64,000 bases of DNA from Tyto alba (Eukaryota > Chordata > Aves > Strigiformes > Tytonidae). The notes below the pieces were generated by a model. The model made no database searches, was not told the origin of the DNA, and worked only from the letters and a program-made list of their open reading frames with translations. Positions 38,347-48,898 of this stretch are shown piece by piece. The DNA lies in the NCBI RefSeq assembly GCF_018691265.1, contig NW_024881313.1, positions 12,907,001 through 12,971,000 of the forward strand, read 5' to 3'. Position numbers and translations under genes: made by a program. Numbering within the stretch: the stretch's first letter is position 1; each line of letters opens with the position of its first letter.

Positions 38347-39931
38347 AGATCAGATTTTAGGAAAAAACAAATAAAATTCTTCTGACCTCACATCCGATAA
38401 ATCATGCAGGCATATATTCTTTATGAGTTGGGCGTGACCATAGTTTTCAAAAAGAGCACATATACAGTATATTAAGTATTTACTTGGTAGTTACATCCAA
38501 TTAAAGTGCATTTTTGTGTTGTTGCTTTTTTCCTTAACCTAATAGATGTACTGAGATGTGTCCAAAAATAATTAAAATCTTAAATGAAAGAGAAAAAAGA
38601 TTACAATTTTATCTAAAGTGTTGGAAGCAGCCCACTAGTGTATTACAATACATCCCAAAGAAATTTGCTCCATTTGCAGACTAGCTCTATGAAAAGTTTT
38701 ACTTTCAACATAAAATGTAAAAACTAAACATATAGTATCCTGAAATATAGTCGTAATATGTTCCTATCTTCAAACCAACTCTATTTACTCATAATAGAGA
38801 AGATTATTGAAACTGGTTTAAATTTGAGTTTGTTTTGTTAAGTCTAGAACCTGAAGATGTGCTTATTGATGTTGAACGGAATTTGAGTTGTTTGGTTGGT
38901 GGTTCTGAGTCACTTTTCCAAAAAATATCTGGAGGTGGGGCTGGCCCTGTTTGATACCTAAAGCTTAAGGAAGAGGAGGTGTTGTAACACATTGGTAGGC
39001 ATGCTAAAGAAGTACATCATCTTAAGGACAATACTGAAAGTAAAGTGCTTCCAGGAAATACCATGTTATTGCTATTAGTTCTCAGTATTTCTCTAGGTAC
39101 TCCAGTGTACCTTCCCCACTGTTCCAGTCAGAACCACGTGACACGTGGAGAGGTGCGAGGGAATTACGTAATTTCACATTTTCTTCAAGCATCCTTGAAC
39201 AGCAGCACTGTGGTTCTCCTCAGATCCTTACAGTGGTAAATCAGATGCCTTATAAGTACCATAGGAAGAAGAGAGTTGATAAATAAAAAAATAATGCTTC
39301 TTACTCTTAAGACTAGTCTAGCTCTCAGTGTTCTGCAGATGTTTACTACTATGTATCTGAGTATATCCAGTTGCCTGAATTTCATGCTGAATGTTCTGTA
39401 TTCCATGCTATATGAAAATTATGTTTATTATGCTATAGTACATATAAGTTCATAGTATATGTGTACATGATATATTATATATAATGTCCAATATATAGTC
39501 TATAATACATGAATATTCTGAGATCTGTCTTATCCAAAAATGTTAATTTATTAGGCCCTGATGTAAAAAATGTGACTCAAGTGCAAATTTTTATTTCTAG
39601 TTTTCATAAGTCACATGCAAAGAACATATGAACATGCCTACTACAGTTTCATTGGATTTGAGCTCTTTAAACGTTGGTACAAGACCACATATACCACAGC
39701 CTGTGATACAGGCTATTGGTTCATAAATGCGGTAGAAATGTACTAAGTAATACAAAGGAAAGAAAGAAATATGAATACCTGTATTCATTAAGGCTCTTGA
39801 AGATCCTATTAAGTGTACGTGTTCCATCAATTAGATTTCACTTACTGTAGGTTTCATTTCATAAATAGAGTGTGGGTGAAAATAATTTTTCTACATCATC
39901 TATTTCCTTCAAAACCAGAGCATATTCCAAC

Positions 39932-39947
39932 TTTTTTTTTTTTTTTT
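39932..39947. repeat. T16 homopolymer
   Basis: A run of 16 T in unique DNA. Confidence 0.85.
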
Positions 39948-41292
39948 AATATATCTAATAAATGTAAATTGTGAGTAAAAAGTAAAATAAGAAGCTTTAG
40001 AAATAAAGTTTAGGCATGTTTTTCTCAGACTGCTCACCAATAAAACCAAAAACCTATCAAAAATTCCACTTGAGTATGGCCCTCTACAGGCCTATTAGCC
40101 AATCACCCAGCTTTCAGCTGAACTACTAACTGAAAAAGTTTGCTTTTTTGTTGATGTATGAGACATACAAACAGCAGTGAGAACAAACATAAACTTTTGA
40201 CAACAGCCCTCTTCTTCCAACCCATTATGTTGGGGAAAAAAACATCATCTTCTCCAATGCATCTATACAATGCTGTATAAACTAGGCAATCTGCCAAGAC
40301 CTCCTTCTTTGTAACATAAGATCAGATAGAAAACAATTTATTTAAAAGAAAAGACTTTCATTAATGATGGAATCAAGCTACTTAACCAAGATATCAAACT
40401 ATTTTTTAAATTAGGAACATGCTCTGAATCTGACTTTGAAGACTGGAAAAACAAAAGACAGAGGTGGTAAGGAAGGAATGTACCAGTTCAGTGCAGTTCT
40501 TTCTAATCTGACTTTCCTCAGAGCAGGGAAACAGGACAGACAGGAATTTCAAAGCCACGCACACTTAAATGTCTTTCAAAAGAAGCAAAGTGTCATTAAT
40601 CACTATATGTCATAAATTCCAGGAACTAATAATCTTTAAGAAGAAGCAGTTCTTGGTGTGATGTGAGCAAAATATTTTACTAAGTATCTCAGATGCATTC
40701 AAACCAAAATCAAAGAAGACACGTTATGAAATCAGTGTAACTAAACAAAAAGTTAAATTAAAAATATTTGTGGAAAAAGAGGATTTTTCTGATTGGGCCT
40801 ACTTGTTCAACCATCTTCTAACTGTAAGGATAACTGTGCACACAGTTTTGTACCTCCAGTTGCTTGCAATTTTTTATTGTTAATTTCCGTAGTTATTTAC
40901 ACTATTTATAGGAACTGGTTTTCTGTGAGAGAAGTTGCAGTCCCATATTACAGTGAGGCAAAGACACAGAGTTTCTGTCCATAAACTGACATGTTTCTAT
41001 CAGAAACTCATGTCTACATTTTCTCTGTAGTGTGGCAGACAGTTCCTCATAAAACATGATTGTACCATCAAAGACAAGAGGATTTCACACAATTTTTACT
41101 GAGGCAGGTTTCCTTTTATGCTCTATTTATGACATTCATTGTACTTAGACACCAGGATTAGTTAGTCAAGATGTCCGTTTGGTAACTCTGAAATTTCTGG
41201 ATGTGTCAGTGAACAGTCCAAAATCCAGACTGTACAGAGTAAGTCTGCTATTGCCCATGGCTGTGGCTTCCAAAGTATTTTGAGCTAATGAG

Positions 41293-41321
41293 TTTTTTTT
41301 TTTCTTTTTTTTTTTTTTTTT
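41293..41321. repeat. T-rich homopolymer (T11 C T17)
   Basis: A T tract interrupted once by C at 41304. Confidence 0.9.
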
Positions 41322-41803
41322 ATTGTCATAATGACAATAGTAAACAGTAGACATGATGCCCAGATAGATTGTGAAATCTCTTTCTTTGGCAATTATGAAA
41401 AACTGGCAGAACAAATTATCCCTGATTTGTACAGGGCTAACTAAGTCACAGTCCTCTGCAGGTTACTAAGTGGATTGTCCAAGCTCGGTCTGTTTGTGAT
41501 TCAACAGCGGAAAGCCATGAGATTGAGTGGTTTCTGCTACTTGCCCCATTGTTAAAATGACAGCTGAGAGTTGCTCTGGACACTCAGCTCCAGAGGGACA
41601 GTAAGAGGATATGCTATCTTGTCTTTCCATCAGGCAAGTCCTGTCAGGCCCTCATTTCCTGGCTCATTGACTCTCAGAACTCATGAACATGATCATGATT
41701 TCAAAACATGATCCTTTCTTACCTGCTCTCAACTTCTGTCCTCCTTCTGTATTGCCACTTTCCCTCTTCTGTGTTGACCTATGGATTCAGCAAGAAAACA
41801 TGG
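41322..41803. other. Unique DNA, nothing seen
   Basis: Non-coding sequence up to the second LTR's target site. Confidence 0.55.
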
Positions 41804-41808
41804 CATAG
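41804..41808. repeat. Left target-site duplication CATAG of LTR 2
   Basis: CATAG directly precedes TGTCCTGGG and recurs at 42760-42764 directly after the LTR end CATGACA. Confidence 0.9.
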
Positions 41809-41938
41809 TGTCCTGGGTTTGAGTGAGTGGTGGGGATTTTTGGTAGCGGGGGAGGGGGCTACAGTGATGGCCCCTTATGAGAAGCTTCTCGAAGCTCCCC
41901 CGGCTCCAAGTCAGCCCCACTTCTGCACCAAGGCCAAG

Positions 41939-41972
41939 CCAATCAGCTGCGCCTCTGCGATAATGTATTTAA
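41939..41972 (+). promoter_or_regulatory. CCAAT box and TATA-like box of LTR 2
   Basis: CCAAT at 41939-41943 and TATTTAA at 41966-41972 are spaced like a minimal LTR promoter in U3. Activity today is unknown. Confidence 0.5.
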
Positions 41973-42326
41973 GAGGGGATGTGGTGAGGAGGAGTGGAAC
42001 TTGTGAGGAGGAGTTGCTGCAGCTGCGTGAACACCAAGGTCAGTGGAGGAAGAGAGGAAGAAAGGAGCGGGGAGGTGTGTCGGAGCAGAGACCCCCCTGT
42101 ATCCTGTGGTGAGATGGCAGGACAAAACGCCTGCCACCCAGGAAGATCTACGGTGGAGCAGACACTGATTTATGGCCTGTGGGGGGCATCACATGGGCCA
42201 ATTAAGATGGCTGCACCCAAAGTCAGCAGGGATCCTGTGTGAAGAAGCAGCCCTAGCTGTTGTAGTTCGGCACTGGGAGGATTGCAGCATGCAGGGATAT
42301 CCCATGCCAGAGCAGCTCGGGAAGGG

Positions 42327-42416
42327 CTGCAGCCCGTGGGAGGGACTCCAATTGGAGAAAGTTGGTGTCCCACAATGGAGCAGTGTGGGGAACACTGCAG
42401 CCCATGGGAGGGACTC
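42327..42416 (+). repeat. Internal 22-bp direct repeat in LTR 2
   Basis: CTGCAGCCCGTGGGAGGG with the following ACTC at 42327-42348 recurs at 42395-42416 with one difference (A for G). The period is 68 bp. It suggests a partial tandem duplication within this LTR type. Confidence 0.8.
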
Positions 42417-42564
42417 ACTGTGGGGATGAGGTAGAAATATCTGGAGAAGAGCTGAGCCCAGGAAGAAGGGAAGGAAACACCTGGAGGCAAGGTGTTCTCA
42501 AGATGTGGTAATGCTTCTCACTGTCCTACATCCTACCCTATTAAGTGTAGTTGTTAGTGTCTGT

Positions 42565-42570
42565 AATAAA
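42565..42570 (+). terminator. Poly(A) signal AATAAA in LTR 2
   Basis: A perfect AATAAA, 190 bp before the LTR end and followed by a T-rich stretch, as expected for retroviral 3' processing. Confidence 0.6.
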
Positions 42571-42759
42571 TTTATGTTCTTTTTTTAATTCCCCTAATGA
42601 GTCTGCCTTTTGCCCATGACCATAATGGGTGATTTGCCCCTCCCGGCCATATCTTGAATCCAAAGCCTGGCTTATTTTCCCCTTCTCATTTCTGGGAGGG
42701 GAAGGGAGAAGTGAGCGTCTGTCTGGTGCTTGGTTGCCCTCTGAAATCAAACCATGACA

Positions 42760-42764
42760 CATAG
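42760..42764. repeat. Right target-site duplication CATAG of LTR 2
   Basis: This is an exact copy of 41804-41808, immediately after the LTR terminus. Confidence 0.9.
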
Positions 42765-43550
42765 TAACCCAATGTGGTCTTCTACCTTGATATCACATTC
42801 AAGGAAACAACAAAAAGGTACATTACCAAAGCAGTAACTTCGGTGCTGCTATTAGGCCCAATAGACAGCCCAAAGTATGGCATCTCACCTTTCAACTCAA
42901 AGGTAAATTGAAAGAACTAGAGCTGACAGCTCACAAACCTCCATATTCACAACTATCTGTTGTCTGAGAACACCCAAATAGATGGAATGTACCCACTGCT
43001 GTGCCTGGTAGTGTGAGTAGAACCCCAGAACCACTTGCTAAAGTGAGGCAACACTTTGACCTCTTTGGTGTGTAGCATCCTGAGATAACAGATTTCTCTT
43101 TAGGGTTGTTGTCTCCCTAACTCACAAAGTCAGGATACACTTAAATCTTTATATATTTCTTAATATTCCTATCCCTCTATAAGATCATTCATTTTGAGTG
43201 GAAAATTAAGAGAATTATGAGAAGTGAAAAAATTTGAAGGAAACATAAGTAACACAAGCTCCAATTACAATTCCCCCTCACTATAAGCTTAAGTAAAACT
43301 CCCACTGACTTCAGTAGGAGTTTTGATTGAGTAAGTCTTTAATTGGCCCAGTGGCAGTAAACTCACAAATATAATAAGATTAACAAGAAATAGCAAACGG
43401 CCAAATAAATCGCTGTTAGAATAATCAGTTCCGAAATGTCACTTGCAAAATATCTGTGCATCTCTGCATGCCAGCCCCCAAAAATATCAATGCCTGAATT
43501 CCAGACTAACCCCTAGTTCAAGATGAAACAAAGGCTGTACTGAGGTGTAT
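42765..43550. other. Unique DNA with possible ancient repeat relic
   Basis: No gene seen. It contains the palindromic CTCCCACTGACTTCAGTAGG-type segment described at 43270-43345. The next CR1 starts at 43551. Confidence 0.5.
43270..43345. repeat. Possible ancient sauropsid repeat relic
   Basis: A word of the form ACTCCCACTGA-CT-TCAGTAGGAGT followed by TTTGATTGAGTAAG makes an 11-bp-arm inverted repeat with one mismatch. It resembles a motif I remember as common in old interspersed repeats of reptiles and birds (CCATTGACTTCAATGGGAG). The family name is not certain. Confidence 0.3.
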
Positions 43551-43599
43551 ATCATAGAATCATAGAATACCAGGTTGGAAGGGACCTCAAGGATCATCC

Positions 43600-45674
43600 G
43601 ATCCAAACTTTCTTGTCAAAACCACAGTCTAGACAAGGCAACCCAGCACCCTGTCCAGACAAATCTTGAAACTGTCCAATGTTGGGGAAGCCACCACTGC
43701 CCTGGAGAGATCATTCCAGTGCTTTATTGTTCTCATGGTGAAAAATTTTCATCTTGTGTCCAATCAGAATCTCCCCAGGAGTAACATGTACCCATTACCC
43801 CTCGCCTTTTCCATGAGACTCCTTGTTAAAAAGAGAGTCTCCATCTTCTTTGTAGTCACCCTTTAAATACTGGAATATGGTGATAAGGTCTCCCCTAAGG
43901 CTTCTTTTCTCCAGATTGAACAAACCCGGTTCTCTCATCCTTTCCTCATATGTCAGGCTTCCTAGTACCTTGATCACCTTTGTGGCTCTTCTCTGGACCC
44001 TGTCCAGCCTGTCCACACCTATTTTGCATAATGAGGACTAAAACTAAACACAGTATTCCAGGTTTGGCTTGATAAGCAGTGAGTAGAGTGGGATAATGAT
44101 TTCTTTATCTCTGCTGGTGATGCCCTTGCTGATGCAACCCAGCATCCTGTTGGCTTTCTCTGCTGCTGCAGCACACTGCTCACTCATACTGATGTTGTTT
44201 TTCACCAGGACCCCCAGGTCCCATTCCACAGAACTGTTCCCCAGACAGGTAGATCCCAGTCTGTGCTGCACTCCTGGATTATGTTTTCCCATGTTCAAGA
44301 CCTTACATCTTTCCTTGTTGAACATCATAAGGTACTTATTAGCTCACTCTTTCGGCTTATCTAGGTCTTCATGAAAGGTGGGTTTCCCTTCCGAAGTGTC
44401 CACTTCCCCACACAGTATGATATCAACAGCAAAATTCATCAGGCTACACTTGAACCCATTATCTACGTTACTTCTAAATGTATTAAACAGCATTGGGGTC
44501 AAGATCAATCCCTGGGGGGCCCCCATTTGTGACAGGTTGTCAGTTTGAAAAGGAGCTATTTCCCATGACCATCTGGGTGTAGCCTGTCATCCAGTTCCCC
44601 ACATAGCTCACAGACATAAAGCATCAGTTTTTCTAGGAAGAGGCTGTGGGGAACTATAACGACAGCCTTGGAGAAATCCAGGTAGACTCTGACGACTGCT
44701 TGATCCACATCAACCAAGCAGGTTATTTTGTCATAGAATGTAATCACGTTTGTCAAGCACTATTTTGTCTTGGTGAATCCTTCTTGGGTTTTCCCAATCA
44801 CATGCTTCATTTGACTTGTGATAGTCCCCAGCAGGATTTGTTTCATAACTTTCCCAGTTAGAAGGAGTCTGTAAGACTGAAGGGTAAGACTGAAGTAAGA
44901 CTGAAGGGTCTACAATTTCCTGGACACTCCTTTAAGCCCTTCTTGCAGATAGGGATGGCATTAGACTTCTTCCAGTCTTCTGGGATGTCCCCTGACCTCC
45001 ACAATTTCTCAAAGACTATGGAGGGTGACCTTGCAACCATCAGCCAGCTCTCTTAACACCTTTGGGTGGATAACATCAGGACCCATCTATTTCTAGGGGT
45101 CACACTCTTGTAATAGTTCACATAGCAACTCTTGATTCACTGATGGTGGGTCTGTGTTTGCATCAACATGGATTTTTGTTCCCATGGCTGTAGGGCTGGT
45201 ACAGACAGAGGTGAAGAAAGTGTTGAGAAGCTCTACCTTTTCAGTGTTGCTGGTGATGAATTCACCTCTCCTGTTTAACAGCAGGCCAATATTTTCCTTC
45301 TGTTTCTGCTTACTGTTTACATACCTGAAGCACCCTTTCTTGTAGTTTTTGACATCTCTGTCCCATATCAGTTTGAGATGAGCTTTTGCTTTTCTAACTG
45401 CATCTCTGCACACCCTGGCAAAGCCCCTGTAGCTCTCAATGAGTATTCATCCAGTTTTCCATCTCTCGTATGCTTCTCCTTTGGTTTTGAGCAGACTTGG
45501 AAGCTCACAGTTAAGCCAGAGGAGTCTCTTGCTCTGCCTACTTCCCCTACATTTAAAGAGAATGAACTGGTTTTGTGCTTCCAGAACATTCTTGAAAAAC
45601 TCCCAGCACTTCCTAGCTCCTTTATCCTCCATGGAAGCTTCCCATAGAATCCCTCCCAACTGAGCACTGAGCAA
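43600..45674 (-). pseudogene. CR1 ORF2 reverse-transcriptase remnant, inactive
   Basis: The minus strand keeps the CR1 ORF2 order in fragments. They are the linker KGARKCWEFFKN (45447-45674), WDRDVKNYKKGCFRYV and LLNTFFTSVCTS (45093-45413), FEKLWRSGDIPEDWKK (44858-45040), motif A VYLDFSKA with its aspartate at 44676-44678, and motif B GAPQGLILTPMLFN followed by motif C in 44344-44526. The C-terminal LEYCV and VQRRATKVI blocks lie in 43795-44328. Motif C reads Phe-Ala-Val-Asp at 44422-44433 where live elements have Phe-Ala-Asp-Asp. The Phe-Asp after SKA in motif A has become Val-Val. Frames change between most blocks. The enzyme is dead by both active-site loss and frameshift. Confidence 0.88.
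44871..44906. repeat. Three-copy 12-bp repeat inside CR1
   Basis: GTAAGACTGAAG occurs at 44871-44882, 44884-44895 and 44895-44906. It is a local slippage expansion in the RT-coding region of the CR1 copy. Confidence 0.85.
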
Positions 45675-45680
45675 ACTGAA

Positions 45681-46694
45681 TTTTGCTCTTATAGAATCTG
45701 AAATTATATATTATATATTATATATTTTTATATAATGTATAATATATTATACATTATACACTATACATTATAAATTATATATATTATGTATGAACAAATA
45801 TCTAAACCAGAAGACATAAAAATAATAACAAGCAAGAATATCAAAAAAGGTTCTTTCAATCCTGTAATTTGAGGGCCCCTCCCAAATAAGACTGGTTTGC
45901 ACACTGCATTACCTAAAAGACCAAACCATGGGACATTTGAAGAAAAGAGGAGAGAAATTTGTTAGGGTTTAGACACAAAATATACCAAAATCCATTCAAA
46001 AGACACCACTGTCAAAAATTCTGTCTGACATAATTGTAAAGTCTTTCCTACTGTTAATTGGGCTATGTAAACTTTAAGAGATTTTTAGCTCTTTCCTCTA
46101 ATGACAGATGAATCAAAAATAATGGTTTGGTTTTGTCAACAATGTGTTTTTTGATCCTCATTTGTCTAAGGAACACCTATCCAGGATGTCTTAGCTGTAG
46201 TCTTGAGAGAAACCTGATCTTGCTCTTCCACTTTCAGCAATCAGGAAGGTGAAAATCTCACTAATGCAGAGTGATAAGGCGTTCCTAAAAGTCTAACTTC
46301 AAATAAGACAATGAAGTTACCAGAGGTTGATGGGCTTGTGGTAATGTCTTTGTGATAACAGATGGTGTTCAGGAGCTTGGTGTAACACTTTACACCCAAT
46401 GCAGGAGTGAGAACAAATGACCAGTGCCACCTAGAAGCAGTAGTTTGTCCTCTACCCAAAATTGCTTTGTGGTGCAACATGGGGCTGTGGTGTGTGAGTG
46501 CATGTGTGTGCAAAAAGACAGAAAAGACTGGAAATTGCTTACACAGACCTTTTAATAGCAACTTAGTAAATATTATACGAACAGGCTACGAGCTAGAAGG
46601 AGATGAATGACTATGCAAACATGATGAACTCTTTATTATATGCATTTCTTGTGTCTGGGGGACTGGATCCCAATCAATGTATCCTGAAATACCT
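45681..46694. other. AT-rich palindromic patch then unique DNA, no gene seen
   Basis: The TATA-rich stretch at 45700-45790 adjoins the CR1 truncation point. The rest is non-coding DNA with no recognised repeat. Confidence 0.55.
45700..45790. repeat. AT-only region with perfect 28-bp palindrome
   Basis: Almost pure A/T. Within it 45731-45758 is a perfect 28-bp palindrome, with half-site TATAATGTATAATA. Such DNA readily extrudes cruciforms. It sits about 20 bp beyond the 5' truncation end of the CR1. Confidence 0.88.
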
Positions 46695-46812
46695 GTAAGG
46701 TAAGGAGCATTGTTGTCCCCATTTCTGAGCAGGTAATTGAAGCACTGGGAGATTGAGTTGCCCAAAATGATGCAGATAGTAAGGAATAAATCCTGGTCTT
46801 CTGACACCAACT
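46695..46812 (+). mobile_element. MIR-like ancient SINE relic
   Basis: The segment reads GGTAAGGAGCATTGTTGTCC, then CCATTTCTGAGCAGG, GAAGCACTGGGAGATT, GAGTTGCCCAAAATGATGCA, GATAGTAAGGA, and TCCTGGTCTTCTGACACC. It follows the 3' half of the MIR consensus in order: GGTA...TCCCCATTTTACAGATGAGG, GAGGCACAGAGAGGTT, AACTTGCCCAAGGTCACACA, GCTAGTAAGTGG, CCAGG...CTGAC. I judged this by eye from memory of the consensus. MIR copies are rare but real in birds and predate the amniote split. Confidence 0.65.
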
Positions 46813-48873
46813 CAGTGATTTAGTAATCCTCTCAGTTACAGTTACTATAAGAAAATAAGTCTGAACCTTTGTAAATATTACCTAGACATTCAGATGTGTA
46901 ATCCTGCTTGAAAGCATAATGTCTGCTTCATTGGCTGGAGAACTGAAAGCCAGCTAACCATACGAAGACATCGTTATAACACTTTAACACTGCCTGTGAT
47001 CATAGTGGATAGTACTGACATTCTGCTATTGCTGTTCTGTATGGCCACAGTAATATCATGTCAGAATCTGCAGAAATGTAAAGTTATAGATTATTCTTCT
47101 ATCAAAATGTTAACTAATGGCCTTGAAATTTAGTGCAAGTACAAAAGATTATATTTGTACATATACTAAACCTAGTAATCAATTTTTTAAGTATTGTGAA
47201 ATAACTACTTATTACATCTTAAAATACTGTCTTCACGAGCCAATGGTGAATGTCTGCATGGATATTGGTCTGAAGTTCTAGCAGGTCATAGATAAGACAA
47301 TGAAAATCAAAAAAATATTAAATTTTACAAAACTAATATGTTTCTATTAGTATTATTAGTTTCAGGGGACTAGTTAGGTATTGCTAAAATATGTTAATGT
47401 GAAACTCTGGTATTCAAGTTGGAGGTATATGAATGACTAAACAGAGTATGCCTGAAATTTACTCAGGTTACAACAGCAGATACAAAAAAATTACTAATGA
47501 GAGTAAATTCAACAGAAGTAGAAATAGTGAAGCATACTCAGAAAAGAAATACCCACTAGATAAGATTCAGATAATGCAAATGGGTTCACAGATTTTGAAA
47601 GTAGTGACAAAAGGGCAAAATGTCACAAAAATTAAAAGTCTTTAAAGTCTTCTCAAGTTTGATGTTAATAAATGGTATTCAATGGTAATGTTAGTTATTT
47701 GATCTCTAAGCTTTGCTAAATGGTTCAAATTTAACCAACTAGAAGAGATCTCCAGTGGTTCAGAAAGGTTAACTGTACAGTATACTGTGACAGGATATTT
47801 CAACACACATTAATGATCTCTCCCTGTTTGCTTTCTCTTTTACCAAGTATTTTAATTTTAATTCCCAAAAGCTTTTGCTGTTTCTATGTTATTCTTTTAT
47901 CCTCTCCCTGACTTACTCTGGAACTCTTCCCCAGTCTTAGGCAAGGTTGCACAGCTCCTGGTTTGTCTCCTAGTACCGGAATGGGGAATATCATGTTGAA
48001 GCATCTTTTCATGTCCTTCCTGCACAATTTATTAATTTGGATAAAATATTGGAAGGTCACACACACAAAAGCTCCTCTTATGATCAATATGAGTTGACAG
48101 AGTCTAGATTTTTTTTTTCATTTTGTACTGTTTTTTCTGCTGTTAGACTCAGTCTCAAGACTCATTCTTCCCCAGAGCTCACCATCACTGAAAGTTGAGC
48201 TCTTTATGTGTCTTTCTTACCAGTGCTCCATTCTCACACCTTGTCACCAAAGGCAGATAACTGAACAATGATGCCTGGCCCGCCTTCTCCAGGCTGTCCC
48301 CACAACCACCTCTTTACAAGCAAAAACCAATAAACCTCAGAGATTCAGCTGTGGGTTTACCTGTTCCAGAGGGATCTGTCACCCTGATCAGAACTGTTTG
48401 TATAGAATGAAAAGAGATCAAATATATGAAAAGGGATTAAAGAGAAGGTAAACCAAGGCAAAATTAAAGCTAAAATACAGTAAGAATGCTGCTTTTTTTA
48501 ATGCCATGTACCAACAAATACTAACTTGAAAACCACAAAGGTTATCTGAACTTTTTCTGGAAACTTTGTGATTTACTTCTCCAGCAGTGAGATATAGATA
48601 CAGGCAAAGTAAGCATTTGCTGAGGGCAAACAGATGCCTAGGAAGTGGTAAAACTGAGACAATGACATAAAGACAAATCTTTCCAGGTTTCAGTGCAGCA
48701 GTCCCAACTCTGCATTTGGGCTAATCTACTCAGCAGCATTTCCCTGAGCATGATGGCCCTGAAAGGCCCAAGGCCTGTTCACAGGAGGCCAGTGCTGACT
48801 TGCTGGCACTGCACCTCCCTTTGCCCCATCTCCCCACAGCCAGGAGTGAGGCCACAAATGCAGACAGGTGCTT

Positions 48874-48898
48874 GACACTGCATGGAAGATGCAGTGTC
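48874..48898. repeat. Perfect hairpin, 10-bp arms
   Basis: GACACTGCAT at 48874-48883 and ATGCAGTGTC at 48889-48898 pair exactly around GGAAG. It lies in a locally GC-richer patch. The stem is too short for a microRNA precursor. Confidence 0.8.

Larger units (their letters stand above)
36944..41292. other. Unique AT-rich DNA, no gene seen
   Basis: No recognised interspersed repeat. It includes a G/T-rich strand-biased patch at 37661-37748, an 18-bp near-palindrome at 38329-38346, a TA-rich patch at about 39420-39510 and a T16 run at 39932-39947. Confidence 0.6.
41809..42759 (+). mobile_element. Solo LTR of an avian ERVL-type endogenous retrovirus (LTR 2)
   Basis: The 951-bp unit starts TGTCCTGGGTTTGAGTG and ends AAACCATGACA, with TG...CA termini and a perfect 5-bp CATAG duplication. 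It carries CCAAT at 41939-41943, a TATTTAA TATA-like box at 41966-41972, and a perfect AATAAA at 42565-42570 followed by the usual U5 tail ending in TGGTGCTTGGTTGCC. No gag, pol or env sequence adjoins, so it is a solo LTR. It is about twice as long as LTR 1 and differs in U3 but shares the terminal bases, so it is a different subfamily of the same broad class. ORFs read across it (for example 42170-42490 and 41708-42112) are incidental. Confidence 0.9.
43551..45680 (-). mobile_element. CR1 LINE, 5'-truncated copy of about 2.1 kb
   Basis: The plus strand starts with TCATAGAA octamers and CCAGGTTGGAAGGGACCTCA, the reverse complement of a CR1 3' end. The element extends rightward to about 45680, where the endonuclease/RT linker region stops. 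The head sequence and downstream blocks differ from the copy at 1523-4641, which suggests a different CR1 subfamily. It contains most of the RT domain in pieces. A local triplication at 44871-44906 and many frame breaks show it has decayed. Confidence 0.92.

Noticed and set aside
41708..42490. Several ORFs of 80-134 codons
   Set aside because: They lie mostly inside the LTR at 41809-42759, whose higher G+C keeps frames open. No protein family was recognised.
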